Of a stretch of 64,000 nt of DNA, positions 53,101 through 62,549 are shown one piece after another; position 1 is the first letter of the stretch, and every line of letters begins with the position of its first letter. A program made the translations under genes and the position numbers. The DNA lies in contig NZ_CP009122.1 of assembly GCF_000803645.1 (NCBI RefSeq), positions 4,006,501 through 4,070,500 on the forward strand, written 5' to 3'. The DNA is from Sphingopyxis fribergensis. GTDB lineage: Bacteria > Pseudomonadota > Alphaproteobacteria > Sphingomonadales > Sphingomonadaceae. Under the pieces are notes generated by a model. That model was not told the origin of the DNA. It was given only the letters and a program-made list of their open reading frames with translations, and did no database searches.

Positions 53101-53191
53101 CGTCGCCGCTCTGCGCCGTCGCCGGAGTCGCCACCAGCGCAATCGCCGAGGCCGTTGTTGCCAGAAACACCTGGGTGCCCATTTTCATCAT
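50120..53191 (-). CDS. TonB-dependent outer-membrane receptor
   Basis: 1023 residues. The signal peptide is followed by a TonB box DEIIVTG, a plug domain (FTSADPIQVIDPETAKL, VSLRGLGAERTLVLINGRRA, EILKTGASSIYGSDAVAGVV) and a barrel ending YLGRRFFLSVRGKI. It takes up an unidentified substrate with energy from TonB-ExbBD. Sphingomonads have many such receptors. No neighbouring metabolic genes name the substrate. Confidence 0.95.
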   Translation of the reverse strand: MMKMGTQVFLATTASAIALVATPATAQSGDEIIVTGSRIAKSEFTSADPIQVIDPETAKLQGQVQLADILQSTPAAQGSIQITSVISNRFVVGGGNDVQSVSLRGLGAERTLVLINGRRAGPAGIRGAVAPFDLNVLPLSVVRQVEILKTGASSIYGSDAVAGVVNILTRDDLDGFEGGGFSSITEHGGGESYGVDASFGKKFDRGHFFATVDYFRQQNLARRDRGFLFCSEEYLKREADGSRADIVDFRTGRPACSSTQANMIVFSDFSGVDQDGFPTFGPGLIAPNGQAIFAGQYGSEFAGVGIPINAYNPIGVFGPDDFFGVNFDGPSTGALNQFEPVEQDSDVFSGVSRISAFVEGAYDVTGGITAYGEFLFSNRKSHNNGFQRIELQQFTGASFLPFFLCDPTAYNCDPNDMGDPLNTEFGGNLILRPRVLVKSESEADVDYYRGLFGLRGEFGGGWKWDVSGQHSRSDASYTQDIIYQDAIASQTLRTRSCVGTTTAIRGAECIDIDFTDPRVLSGDFTAQERAFLMGRETGRTLFKQTSAEALLTGKLFTLPAGPVGAAFGANIRRDEINDTPGEATLAGNVSNFTTSGITAGRTASKELFGELEVPLLEGVPMIERLTLSGAARYTHVEATRRDGVQDKFSDTTWKVGADWAVTDWLRFRGTWGTSFRAPALFELFLQDQTGFLGQTAIDPCIQTAARLAAGAISQRIFDTCAADGIGPNFVGGIGPATIVSGGGLGELKPETSTARTVSLILTPDLSGALWGGLKTRLAVDYFDIKVKDEITLLGAGNILRGCYDSEVADEPLCGLFMRTAAGPDAQSVATVTDRYVNISRQRNRGVDLSIAVDQDLGNLGSLAFRAQMTWQVKDKVSLFPGTEVDDNGKIGNPKWVGDFSLGWMKDGWTLFYGLDVTGAASNAEDLLRAQGGDACRTSSFRPGGRFCPDVSVPATFYHSLSLSRDVAERFRITLGVANLFDTPPPRVSTVVTATPPVIGQAPAFGTQYDYLGRRFFLSVRGKI

Positions 53192-53351
53192 CTTTGTCCG
53201 ATTTAGAAAGTTGATCTCGCCCCCCGGCGGGGCGGAAACTACGCGAAAAGGCGTTTCGATATGGTTTACGTTGCAGTAAGTTTTTGCGCCGCGTCACCCG
53301 CTTGTCGGGACGACACGCCGCGGCTAGGCACGCTTGTGAAAGGATCGAGCG

Positions 53352-53681
53352 ATGAGCAAGGCGATTGGCGATACGTTGGGGCGGCTGGAGGCAGTCATCC
53401 ACGACCGGCTCGCGGCGGGCGAAAGCGACACCTCCTACGTCGCCAGCCTAGCGGCGAAGGGCCGTGGTAAGATCGCGCAGAAGCTCGGCGAAGAAGCGGT
53501 CGAAGCCGTAATCGCCGCGGTCAGCGAGGATGATCCCGAACTGATCGGCGAGGCAAGCGACCTGATCTTCCACCTCTCGATCCTGATCGCCGAGCGCGGG
53601 CTGACGTGGGACATGATCGCCGCCGAACTCGACCGCCGCGACGGCACCTCGGGCCACGTCGAAAAAGCCAGCCGCCAGTAA
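53352..53681 (+). CDS. hisE: Phosphoribosyl-ATP diphosphatase
   Basis: 109 residues. The MazG-like core is ESDTSYVASLAAKGRGKIAQ and EEAVEAVIAAVSEDDPELIG with the catalytic Glu residues. It hydrolyses PR-ATP in histidine synthesis. The usual partners hisF or hisI are not upstream: a TonB receptor in the other orientation intervenes, so the locus was split. Confidence 0.94.
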   Translation: MSKAIGDTLGRLEAVIHDRLAAGESDTSYVASLAAKGRGKIAQKLGEEAVEAVIAAVSEDDPELIGEASDLIFHLSILIAERGLTWDMIAAELDRRDGTSGHVEKASRQ

Positions 53682-53692
53682 GGACCTCTCCG

Positions 53693-54070
53693 ATGCCGAT
53701 CGACGCCACCCTCCCCTATGACGACAGCAACATCTTCGCGCGCATCCTGCGCGGCGAGCTGCCTTCGAAGACGGTCTATGAGGACGAATTCGCGCTCGCC
53801 TTCCACGATATCAACCCGCAAGCGCCGCTCCACATCCTCGTCATCCCCAAGGGCGCCTATGTCAGCTGGGACGACTTCTCCGAACGCGGCAGCGACGCCG
53901 AAATCGCGGGTTTCGTCCGCGCCGTCGGCCAGGTCGCGCGCGATCAGGGCCTCGTCGCGCCCGGCTACCGCCTGCTCGCCAACGTCGGCCTCGACAGCCA
54001 TCAGGAGATCGCGCACCTTCACGTCCATATCTTCGCGGGACAAAAGCTCGGACCGATGCTCGCGCGCTGA
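53693..54070 (+). CDS. HIT-family nucleotide-binding protein
   Basis: 125 residues. The HIT motif is HLHVHIFAG (HxHxHxx). Core parts are FHDINPQAPLHILVIPKG and YRLLANVGLDSHQEIAHLHV. Hydrolyses or transfers nucleoside monophosphates such as AMP-lysine. It lies 11 bases after hisE, typical of histidine loci. Confidence 0.95.
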   Translation: MPIDATLPYDDSNIFARILRGELPSKTVYEDEFALAFHDINPQAPLHILVIPKGAYVSWDDFSERGSDAEIAGFVRAVGQVARDQGLVAPGYRLLANVGLDSHQEIAHLHVHIFAGQKLGPMLAR

Positions 54071-54206
54071 TGTTCGGGCGCAGTCTATGAAGGCGGTCAC
54101 AGCAATTTCCCGAAACGCGATTAACCCTGTGCTATATGCGGCCACGGGTGGACTCTGTTCCCTGTTTCCAGCAGGATAGATGTTCGGACCGAAGGGGGAG
54201 CGGGTA

Positions 54207-57200
54207 ATGGGTATGCGATGGCGCGCGCTGGCTACAGCATTGGCCGGCAAGGCAAAACTGGCGCTGATCCTGCCCCTCACCCTTGCGATGGCGGCCACCG
54301 CCGCCGACACCGTCCCACAGGTCACGCTCGCGACCCCCGGCAGCTCGGGCAGCGGCGACGGCACGATCACCCGCTTTACCTTGCGTTTCTCCGAAGACAT
54401 GGTCCCGCTCGGTGATCCCCGCGCCCAGGCCCCTGCGACCAATGACTGCAAGCTCCCCGCGTCATCCCGCTGGGTCGACACGCGCACCTGGGTGCTCGAA
54501 TTCGACAAACCGCTCCCCGGCGGGCTCGCCTGCCATGTCGAACTCCGCGATGGCCTGACCACCGCGCGCGGCGTGTCGGTCGTCGGCAACAGCCGCTTCG
54601 CGCTCGACACCGGCGGTCCCTCGGCACGCGCCGTGCTCGCGGGCGGCATCGGCGGCGATATCGAGGAAAACCAGATCTTCCTCGTCGCCACCAATGTCGC
54701 CGCCGATCGCGCCTCGGTCGGCCGCTACGGCTATTGCGCCGTCGACGGCATCGGCGAGAAGATCCCGCTCGACGTCCTGCCGCGCGAAACCGCGACCGAA
54801 ATCCTGACCGGGCTGGGCGAGAATAACTGGTCGCGCCAGTCCTTCACCGAAGACGCCGGCCTGCCGCAGCGCTTCCCCGCCGCGGGCGCCGACCGCGATG
54901 CCGCGCTCGACCGCATCATCCCGGTCAAATGCCGCCGCCCGCTGCCCCCCGGGCGCGAGATGGCGCTCGTCTGGGACGCGCGCATTTCGCAAGCCGGCGT
55001 CCCCGGCCGCACCGCCGGCCGCGACCAGCGTTTCGACCATGACGTCCGCCCCGCCTTCACCGCCAAAATGTCGTGCAGCCGCGTCAATCTGCAGGCGGGC
55101 TGCAACCCGATCAAGGATGTCGTGCTGAGCTTCGCCTCGCCCGTCGCGCGCGAAACCATCCTTGCCGCGACGCTGAACACCGCCGACGGCAAGAAACTGG
55201 CGCCGAAAATCGCCGACGACGACCGCAACGACGCATGGCTCACGACCGTCCGCTTCACCGGCCCGCTGCCGCAGAATGTCGACGCGACGCTCGTTCTGCC
55301 CGCCGATGTCTCCGACCAGAGCGGCCGGCGCCTGCAGAACCAGTCGAATTTCCCGCTGAAATTCCACATCGACCGCGCTCCCCCGCTCGTCAAATTCGCC
55401 GCCGAATTCGGCATCCTCGAAGCCGGCGAGGGCGGCGTCCTTCCCGTCACCGTCCGCGGGGTCGAAAGCGCGCTCGTCCAGGCGAACCTCAAAATGCCCG
55501 CGACCGCGCTCCGGGTCGGCGACGACGATGCCGCGATCGCGCGCTGGCTTCGCCGCGTCGATGACGCCGACGACACCGACTATCGCGAGGAAAAGGACCG
55601 CAGCGGCAAAGAGGTCACGGTCAACTACACCGGCACCAAATCGGTGTTCGCGGGCGCGCCCTCGGGCGGCGAACGCCGCGACCTGCAACTCTCGCCTCCG
55701 GGCGGCGGCAAGCTATTCGAAGTTGTCGGCATCCCGCTCACCGAAAAGGGGTTCCACGTCGTCGAGATCGCCAGCCCCGAACTCGGCGCCGCCCTGCTCG
55801 GCCGCAAGACGACGCGCTACGTCGCGACCTCTGCGCTGGTCACCAACATGGCGGTGCATTTCAAATGGGGCCGCGAGGGGTCGCTGGCGTGGGTGACGTC
55901 GCTCGATTCCGGCCTTCCCGTTTCGGGCGCCGAAATCCGCGTCTCCGACAGCTGCACCGGGCGCCTGCTCGCGCGCGGCACCGCCGACAAGGCTGGCCGC
56001 CTCGCCTTTGCGGGCGGGCTGCCGCAGCCCGAAACCTATTCGAGCTGCGAAGAAAATCCCGACATGGCGAAAAGCGAGGGCCATGCCCTGATGGTCTCTG
56101 CCCGCGCCGGCGACGATTTCAGCTTCACCCTCACCGACTGGGGCGACGGCATCCGCCCCTATGACTTCGACCTCCCCTATGGCTGGTCCGAACGCAACGA
56201 CATCCTCCACACCATCTTCGACCGCGCGCTCGTGAAGGCGGGCGAGACGGTGCATATGAAGCACCTGCTCCGCCGCCCGGTCGGCCTCGGCTTCCGCACC
56301 CCCGAACCGCTCGAGGGCAAGCTCCGTCTCGTCCACCGCGGTTCGGACACCGAATTTGAAATGCCCTTCAGCATCGCAGCGAACGGCAGCGGCGACAGCG
56401 TCTGGAACGTACCCGCCTCGGCGCCGATGGGCGATTATGAACTCGTCTTCGTCACCAAGGACAAGGACGGCGAAGACAAGACGATCTGGTCGAACCAGTC
56501 GGTGAAGGTCGACGAATATCGCCTGCCGACGATGAAGGCGACGGTCACAGGCCCGAAAACCGCGCTCGTGCGCCCTGCGGCGGTGCCTTTGTCGCTGTTC
56601 GTCGGTTATCTCTCGGGCGGTCCCGCGCCCAATATCCCGGTCGAGCTGCGCACCAATTTCCGCTCATCCTGGTCGCCGCCCGAAGATTATCGGGACTGGG
56701 ATTTCGACGGCCAGCCCGTCAAGGAAGGCATCGTCCAGCTCGACGACAGCGGCGACACCCCCTCGGCCGACCTGCCGCTCGCGCGCTCGGTGCCGCTCAA
56801 ACTCGACGCGAACGGCAGCGCGACGACCAATGTCACGGTCGACCAGCCGATCACCGAACCGACGCTGATGGCGGCCGAAATGGATTATCAGGATCCCAAT
56901 GGCGAGACGCTGACCTCCAGCCGCCGCATCACCCTTTACCCCTCCGCCGTGCGCCTCGGGCTCAAGACCGACGGCTGGCTGATGCGCGACAACGACCTCA
57001 AACTCAATTTCATCGCGCTCGACCTCGATGGCAAGCCGATCCGCGGCCAGCGCGTGCAGGTCGCGCTCTACAATCGCGAAATCATCACCGCGCGGCGCCG
57101 CCTGATCGGCGGCTTCTATGCCTATGACAACCAGATGCGGACGACCAAGCTCGCCGCCAATTGCGCCGCGACGACCGACAAGCTCGGCCGCGCGAGCTGC

Positions 57201-60047
57201 GCGATGGCGCCGGGCATTTCGGGCGAAGTCACCGTCGTCGCAACGACGCTCGACGCCGACGGCAACGAAGCGCGCGCGGTCCGCTCGGTGTGGCTCGCGG
57301 GCGACGACGAATGGTGGTTCGGCGGCGACAATGGCGACCGCATGGACGTCATCGCCGAAAAGCCGCGCTATGCGGCGGGCGATACCGCGAGCTTCCAGGT
57401 CCGCATGCCGTTCCGCGAAGCGACCGCGCTCGTCACCGTCGAACGCGAGGGCGTGCTCTCCAGCTTCGTCGTGCCGCTCAAGGGCACCAACCCCGTCGTG
57501 AAGGTCAAGCTGCCCGCCACTTATGCGCCCGACGTCTATGTCTCGGTGATGGCGGTGCGCGGCCGCGTGACGGGGCAGGAAAGCTGGTTCCGCAAGATGA
57601 AGCGCGCGGTCGGTTTCAAGATCGAGAATAGCGAGGGCGCGCCGCCGACCGCGCTCGTCGATCTCGCCAAGCCCGCCTATCGCATGGGCATCGCGCGGAT
57701 CAAGGTCGGCTGGGAAGGTCATCAGCTCGACGTCAAGGTGAAGGCCGACAAGGAGAAATATGCAGTCCGCGAAACCGCGAAAGTCGCGATCGAGGTCAAG
57801 ACGCCCGGCGGCAAGGCGGCGCAGAATGCCGACGTCGCCTTCGCCGCGGTCGACGAAGCGTTACTCCAGCTCGCCCCCAACGAAAGCTGGGAGCTGATCG
57901 ACGCCATGATGGGCGAACGCACGCTCGACGTCCTCACCTCGACCGCGCAGATGCAGGTCGTCGGCAAGCGCCACTATGGCCGCAAGGCGCTCGAACCCGG
58001 CGGCGGCGGCGGCGGCGACCTGTCGGGCCTGACGCGCGAGGATTTCCGTCCGGTCCTGCTGTGGAAAGGCAATGTCCCCCTTGACACCAAGGGCCGCGCC
58101 ACCGTCGACGTGCCGCTGTCCGACAATCTGTCGGGCTTCCGCCTCGTCGCGATCGCGACCGACGGCTCGCAATTTTTCGGCACCGGCGAAACGAGTGTCC
58201 GCACCGTGCAGGATCTTGGCGTCTTCGCAGGGATGCCCGAACTCGTCCGCACCGGCGACACTTACGACGCGCGCTTCACGCTGCGCAACGGCACCGACAA
58301 GGCGATGGAGGTCATAGCGACCCCGACGCTGTCGCCCGCCGTCGCGACCGCGCCGCCGCTCACCGTCACCATCCCCGCGGGCGGCGCGGTGCCGATCAGC
58401 TGGTCGATGACCGCACCCGAGACGACCGGCCCGATCGAATGGACCGTCGAGGCGGCCCAAAAGGGCGGCAAGGCGCGCGACCGGCTCGTCTTTGCGCAGC
58501 AGGTCGAACCCGCGATCCCGGTCGAAACCTGGGCCGCCAGCCTCTTCCGCGTCGGCCCCGGCACCACCTTGCCGATCGCCATTCCGGCAGGCGCGCTGCC
58601 CGGCGGCTATGTCGATGTCGCGCTCGCGGGGACGCTGGCACCGCCACTGACGGGGGTGCGCGATTATATGAGCGCCTATCCGTACAACTGCTTCGAACAA
58701 TCGACCTCGCGCGCGATCGCCCTCGGCGACCTCGGACGCTGGCAGGCGCTCGCGGGCGCGATGCCGACCTATCTCGATGACGACGGGCTGCTGCGTTACT
58801 GGCCCAACGAGCGGATGGAAGGGTCGATCGAGCTCACCGCCTATGTGATGAGCGTGACCGCAGCGAACGGCTTCGCGATCCCCGAGGCGTCGAAAGCGAA
58901 GATGGTCCAGGCGCTTCAAGCGGTCGTCGAAGGACGGCTGACGCGCAAAGGCCATGGCCCCTGGGATATTCGTCCCGTCCGCATCGCGGCGCTTGCGGCG
59001 CTCGCGCGCAACAATGCGTCGAGCGCGCAGTTGGTGTCGGCGATCGACGTCGCGCCGGTCGACATGACCACCGGCACGCTCGCCGACTGGCTCGTCGCGA
59101 TTGAAAAAACGTCGGGCGTGCGGAACGCCCCCGCGCTGCGCACCGCAGCCGAGGCCGAGCTCCGCAAGCGTCTCGTTTATGAAGGCACGCGCCTCGATCT
59201 CGTCGACGACGCGCGCGCGCCCTGGTGGATGATGACCAGCGGCGACGAAATGGCGATCAAGGCGCTCGAAGCCATACTCGGGCGCAAGGGCTGGGAAGAT
59301 GACGCGGGCAAGTTGATGGTCGGCGTCGCGCAGCGCCAGCGCAAGGGCCATTGGGACACTACCCCCGCCAACGCATGGGGCGCCGTCACCGTCCGCCGTT
59401 TCGCAAACCTCTATCCGGCGAGCGCGATCACCGGCGTCACCAATATCAGTCTGTCAGGCAGCTCCGCCTCGCAAAGCTGGCCGCTGCCCGCCGATCCCGT
59501 CTCGCCGCTGCGTGTCGCGCTGAACGCGGCGACGATGAGCCTCAAGCATGAAGGCACCGGCACGCCATGGGCCACCGTCAGCGTCAAGGCCGCCGTCCCG
59601 CTCAAGGAACCGCTGAACGTCGGCTACCGGATCAAGCGGTCGGTCAGCATCGTCAAGGCGGCGAACAAGGACCGGCTGACGCGCGGCGACGTGATCAAGA
59701 TCCGGATTGAGGTCGTCGCGGCCGCGGGCCGGACGTGGGTGGTGATCAACGATCCGGTCGCGCCGGGCGCAACGATCGTCGGCAATCTCGGCGGCCAGTC
59801 CGAAATGTTTGGCCAACAGGCGGGCGGATCGGGCGCGCAGCCCAGCTATGTCGAGCGCGGCAAGGACAGCTGGCGCGGCTATTTCGGCTGGATGCCCGCG
59901 GGCACTCACGCGGTTGAATATGTCGTGTGCCTCAACGGCTCGGGCAAATTCACCCTGCCGCCGACGCGCGTCGAGGCGATGTATTCGCCCGCGATCCGCG
60001 GCCAATGGCCGAACGCCCCGCTGACGGTGGCGAGCGTCGGGCAGTGA
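54207..60047 (+). CDS. Bacterial alpha-2-macroglobulin (giant, 1946 residues)
   Basis: A secreted protein with a signal peptide near LALILPLTLAMAATAAD. Multiple MG domains are followed by the thiolester region, with Cys near residue 1495 in YPYNCFEQSTS (CxEQ form). It traps proteases by cleavage and thioester coupling, and is likely periplasmic and anchored at the inner membrane. The neighbouring pbpC is its usual partner. The start at 54207 (SD GGGGGAG) is preferred; 54180 (AGGAT) is possible. Bait region not identified. Confidence 0.93.
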   Translation: MGMRWRALATALAGKAKLALILPLTLAMAATAADTVPQVTLATPGSSGSGDGTITRFTLRFSEDMVPLGDPRAQAPATNDCKLPASSRWVDTRTWVLEFDKPLPGGLACHVELRDGLTTARGVSVVGNSRFALDTGGPSARAVLAGGIGGDIEENQIFLVATNVAADRASVGRYGYCAVDGIGEKIPLDVLPRETATEILTGLGENNWSRQSFTEDAGLPQRFPAAGADRDAALDRIIPVKCRRPLPPGREMALVWDARISQAGVPGRTAGRDQRFDHDVRPAFTAKMSCSRVNLQAGCNPIKDVVLSFASPVARETILAATLNTADGKKLAPKIADDDRNDAWLTTVRFTGPLPQNVDATLVLPADVSDQSGRRLQNQSNFPLKFHIDRAPPLVKFAAEFGILEAGEGGVLPVTVRGVESALVQANLKMPATALRVGDDDAAIARWLRRVDDADDTDYREEKDRSGKEVTVNYTGTKSVFAGAPSGGERRDLQLSPPGGGKLFEVVGIPLTEKGFHVVEIASPELGAALLGRKTTRYVATSALVTNMAVHFKWGREGSLAWVTSLDSGLPVSGAEIRVSDSCTGRLLARGTADKAGRLAFAGGLPQPETYSSCEENPDMAKSEGHALMVSARAGDDFSFTLTDWGDGIRPYDFDLPYGWSERNDILHTIFDRALVKAGETVHMKHLLRRPVGLGFRTPEPLEGKLRLVHRGSDTEFEMPFSIAANGSGDSVWNVPASAPMGDYELVFVTKDKDGEDKTIWSNQSVKVDEYRLPTMKATVTGPKTALVRPAAVPLSLFVGYLSGGPAPNIPVELRTNFRSSWSPPEDYRDWDFDGQPVKEGIVQLDDSGDTPSADLPLARSVPLKLDANGSATTNVTVDQPITEPTLMAAEMDYQDPNGETLTSSRRITLYPSAVRLGLKTDGWLMRDNDLKLNFIALDLDGKPIRGQRVQVALYNREIITARRRLIGGFYAYDNQMRTTKLAANCAATTDKLGRASCAMAPGISGEVTVVATTLDADGNEARAVRSVWLAGDDEWWFGGDNGDRMDVIAEKPRYAAGDTASFQVRMPFREATALVTVEREGVLSSFVVPLKGTNPVVKVKLPATYAPDVYVSVMAVRGRVTGQESWFRKMKRAVGFKIENSEGAPPTALVDLAKPAYRMGIARIKVGWEGHQLDVKVKADKEKYAVRETAKVAIEVKTPGGKAAQNADVAFAAVDEALLQLAPNESWELIDAMMGERTLDVLTSTAQMQVVGKRHYGRKALEPGGGGGGDLSGLTREDFRPVLLWKGNVPLDTKGRATVDVPLSDNLSGFRLVAIATDGSQFFGTGETSVRTVQDLGVFAGMPELVRTGDTYDARFTLRNGTDKAMEVIATPTLSPAVATAPPLTVTIPAGGAVPISWSMTAPETTGPIEWTVEAAQKGGKARDRLVFAQQVEPAIPVETWAASLFRVGPGTTLPIAIPAGALPGGYVDVALAGTLAPPLTGVRDYMSAYPYNCFEQSTSRAIALGDLGRWQALAGAMPTYLDDDGLLRYWPNERMEGSIELTAYVMSVTAANGFAIPEASKAKMVQALQAVVEGRLTRKGHGPWDIRPVRIAALAALARNNASSAQLVSAIDVAPVDMTTGTLADWLVAIEKTSGVRNAPALRTAAEAELRKRLVYEGTRLDLVDDARAPWWMMTSGDEMAIKALEAILGRKGWEDDAGKLMVGVAQRQRKGHWDTTPANAWGAVTVRRFANLYPASAITGVTNISLSGSSASQSWPLPADPVSPLRVALNAATMSLKHEGTGTPWATVSVKAAVPLKEPLNVGYRIKRSVSIVKAANKDRLTRGDVIKIRIEVVAAAGRTWVVINDPVAPGATIVGNLGGQSEMFGQQAGGSGAQPSYVERGKDSWRGYFGWMPAGTHAVEYVVCLNGSGKFTLPPTRVEAMYSPAIRGQWPNAPLTVASVGQ

Positions 60048-60070
60048 TGCCACTACGCTCTCCCTTTTTC

Positions 60071-60149
60071 CGTTCGTGTCGAGCGAAGTCGAGACATCCC
60101 AAAGGCCTGCACGACCGATGGGCATCTCGACTTCGCTCGATGCGAACGG
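60071..60149. repeat. Palindromic repeat (GTTCGTGTCGAGCGAAGTCGAG type)
   Basis: The arms CGTTCGTGTCGAGCGAAGTC and GACTTCGCTCGATGCGAACG are inverted copies separated by about 30 bases. It lies between the macroglobulin stop and pbpC. Confidence 0.8.
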
Positions 60150-60177
60150 GAAAAGCGGGTTTCGCTTCTCTATCCCT

Positions 60178-60262
60178 GTGCCCCTGCGAAGGCAGGGGCC
60201 CATCACCGATCGGTTCACGCTCGCACCGGCAGGAGATGGGCTCCTGCCTTCGCGGGAGCACG
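60178..60262. repeat. Palindromic repeat (CCCCTGCGAAGGCAGGGGCC type)
   Basis: The arms TGCCCCTGCGAAGGCAGGGG and GCTCCTGCCTTCGCGGGAGC are paired around a CATC/GATG core, the second repeat in this gap and adjacent to the first. It ends 14 bases ahead of the pbpC ATG. Confidence 0.7.
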
Positions 60263-60276
60263 CGCTAATTTAGACA

Positions 60277-62424
60277 ATGAATTTACCCTGCAAACGCCGC
60301 TGGCGTGACGCGCTGGCATGGCTCGCCCTCGCCCTGCTCATCCTCACAACCGCTGCGCATCTCGCGACGCGCCCGCCCGCGATGCCCGCATTCTCGGAAG
60401 TCCGCGCCGACTGGAAACCCAGCGAAGCCTGGCTCACCGACCGCGACGGCCAGTTGCTCGACAGCGAACGCGTCAATTTCGAACGCCGCCGTCTCGCATG
60501 GGTGCCGCTGAACGCCATCAGCCCTGCGGTCCGCACCGCCGTCGTGAAAGCCGAGGACCGCCGTTTCTGGTCGCACGGCGGCGTCGACTGGCTCGCGGTC
60601 GCCAGCGCCGTCCGGGCGCGCCTGACGATGGGGCGGGCCGGCGACCGGTCGCGCGGCGCCTCGACCCTCGCGATGCAGCTCGCCGCTTTCCTCGACCCCA
60701 GCCTCGCGCAGCCGGGAAAGCGCGACTGGCGTACCAAGCTGCGCCAAATGCGCGCGGGGCAGGCGCTCGCGGCGAACTGGTCGCACGAACAGATGCTCGA
60801 GGCTTATTTCAACCTCCTTCCCCTGCGCGGCGAGGCGCAGGGCATCGGCGCGGGCGCGCAAAGCCTGTTCGGCAAGAAGCCCGCCGACATGACCGGCACC
60901 GACGCCGCGCTCTTCGCCGGACTTCTCCCCAACCCCGCCGCCAGCGCCGAGGCGCTGTCCCGCCGTGCCTGCCGCGTCGCCCAAGCCAAGGACTGCACCG
61001 CGATCCGCGCCGCCGCCGCGACGCTCGTTTCCGGCGAATATGCCGCGCGCTTCGACCCCGGCCTCGCGCCGCACCTCGCCGTCCGCCTGCTCGACCAGCC
61101 CGGCAAGCGCGTCAAAACGACGATCGACCGCCGCATCCAGACCGCCGCGATCGTCGCGCTGCGCCGCCAGCTCGCGGGCCTCGGCGCGGACCGCGTCCGC
61201 GACGGCGCGGTCGTCGTCCTCGACAATGCCACCGGCGAAGTCCTCGCCTATGTCGGCGGCGTCGGCCTCAAATCGACCGCCGCGATGGTCGATGGCGCCA
61301 ATGCGCGGCGGCAGGCGGGATCGACGCTGAAACCGCATCTTTACGCACAGGTGATCGAACATGGCTGGCTTACCGCCGCGTCGATCCTCGACGACAGCCC
61401 GGTCCAGCTAGACACCGCCTCGGGCCTCTATGTCCCCAAGAATTACGACCACAGCTTCAAGGGCCCGGTCAGCGTCCGCCACGCGCTCGCCTCGTCGCTC
61501 AACGTCCCTGCCGTGCGCGCGCTCATCATCGACGACGTCCAGCAATTCCGCGACCGCCTCTGGGCATTGGGCTACCATGGCCTCGTCGAAGACGGCGAAT
61601 ATTACGGCTTCAGCCTTGCACTTGGCTCCGCCGAAGTGTCGCTCGTAGAACAAGCTAACGCATTCAGAACATTTGCTAATATGGGAAGGTGGTCGCCCGT
61701 TTCATACCATATTACGCGGCACTTTCGACAACATCCGCCGCGCCAGATCGTGGGCCCCGCCGCCGCCTTCATCGTCGGCGACATCCTCGCCGACGCTTCC
61801 GCCCGCACCGACGCCTTCGGCGCCGACAGCGCGCTCCGCCTCCCCTTCTGGGCCGCCGCCAAGACCGGCACCTCCAAAGGCATGCGCGACAATTGGTGCA
61901 TCGGCTTCACCGACCGCTTCACCGTCGCCGTCTGGGTCGGCAATCTCGAGGGCGATTCGATGCGCGCCGTCTCGGGCACCTCGGGCGCCGCGCCGGTGTG
62001 GCGCGACGTGATGCTCGCGCTCCACGCCGACCGCCCCGGCAAGCCACCGACGATGCCCGCCGGCGTCGAGGCGCGCCAGATCGTCCTCCCCGGCACCCGC
62101 GAACCCCCGCGCCGCGAATATTTCCTTCGCGGTACCGCGCAAAGTGAAATGGCCGCAGCCCCGCAAGCTGCACGCCGCCCGCGCATCACCAGCCCGGTCA
62201 GCGGCAGCGTCTATGCGCTCGACCCCGACATCCCGATCGACCGCCAGCGGCTCGCGGTGACGGTCAGCGGCTCGGTCGCCGGATACCGCCTGCTCCTCGA
62301 CAAGAAGCCGCTTGGCGACGCCGACGCAGGTGCACAAATCCTGCCGCGCCCCGGCGTCCATATGCTCGCGCTAGTTGATCCAGGCGGCCGAATGATTGAC
62401 CGCGTGCGCTTTACCGTACGGTAA
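60277..62424 (+). CDS. pbpC: Penicillin-binding protein 1C
   Basis: 715 residues: one membrane segment (ALAWLALALLILTTAAHLA), a glycosyltransferase 51 domain (VKAEDRRFWSHGGVDW, STLAMQLA), a transpeptidase domain with SxxK in AGSTLKPHLYAQ, SxN in ASSLNVPAVR and KTGTSKG, and a C-terminal BiPBP_C domain (PRITSPVSGSVYALDPDIPI). It polymerises and crosslinks peptidoglycan. It is paired with the macroglobulin gene as in E. coli pbpC-yfhM. Confidence 0.95.
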   Translation: MNLPCKRRWRDALAWLALALLILTTAAHLATRPPAMPAFSEVRADWKPSEAWLTDRDGQLLDSERVNFERRRLAWVPLNAISPAVRTAVVKAEDRRFWSHGGVDWLAVASAVRARLTMGRAGDRSRGASTLAMQLAAFLDPSLAQPGKRDWRTKLRQMRAGQALAANWSHEQMLEAYFNLLPLRGEAQGIGAGAQSLFGKKPADMTGTDAALFAGLLPNPAASAEALSRRACRVAQAKDCTAIRAAAATLVSGEYAARFDPGLAPHLAVRLLDQPGKRVKTTIDRRIQTAAIVALRRQLAGLGADRVRDGAVVVLDNATGEVLAYVGGVGLKSTAAMVDGANARRQAGSTLKPHLYAQVIEHGWLTAASILDDSPVQLDTASGLYVPKNYDHSFKGPVSVRHALASSLNVPAVRALIIDDVQQFRDRLWALGYHGLVEDGEYYGFSLALGSAEVSLVEQANAFRTFANMGRWSPVSYHITRHFRQHPPRQIVGPAAAFIVGDILADASARTDAFGADSALRLPFWAAAKTGTSKGMRDNWCIGFTDRFTVAVWVGNLEGDSMRAVSGTSGAAPVWRDVMLALHADRPGKPPTMPAGVEARQIVLPGTREPPRREYFLRGTAQSEMAAAPQAARRPRITSPVSGSVYALDPDIPIDRQRLAVTVSGSVAGYRLLLDKKPLGDADAGAQILPRPGVHMLALVDPGGRMIDRVRFTVR

Positions 62425-62549
62425 AGCACCGCTGGTCCCCATTATATGCTGCATTGGCCCCATGAAATTAAGTTGCGCTGACGCGCGGAGCGGCTAGTCT
62501 GCCCCGCCATGAGACGGGCGGCAGTTCAGCCGCTCCCAAGGGGAAGATT

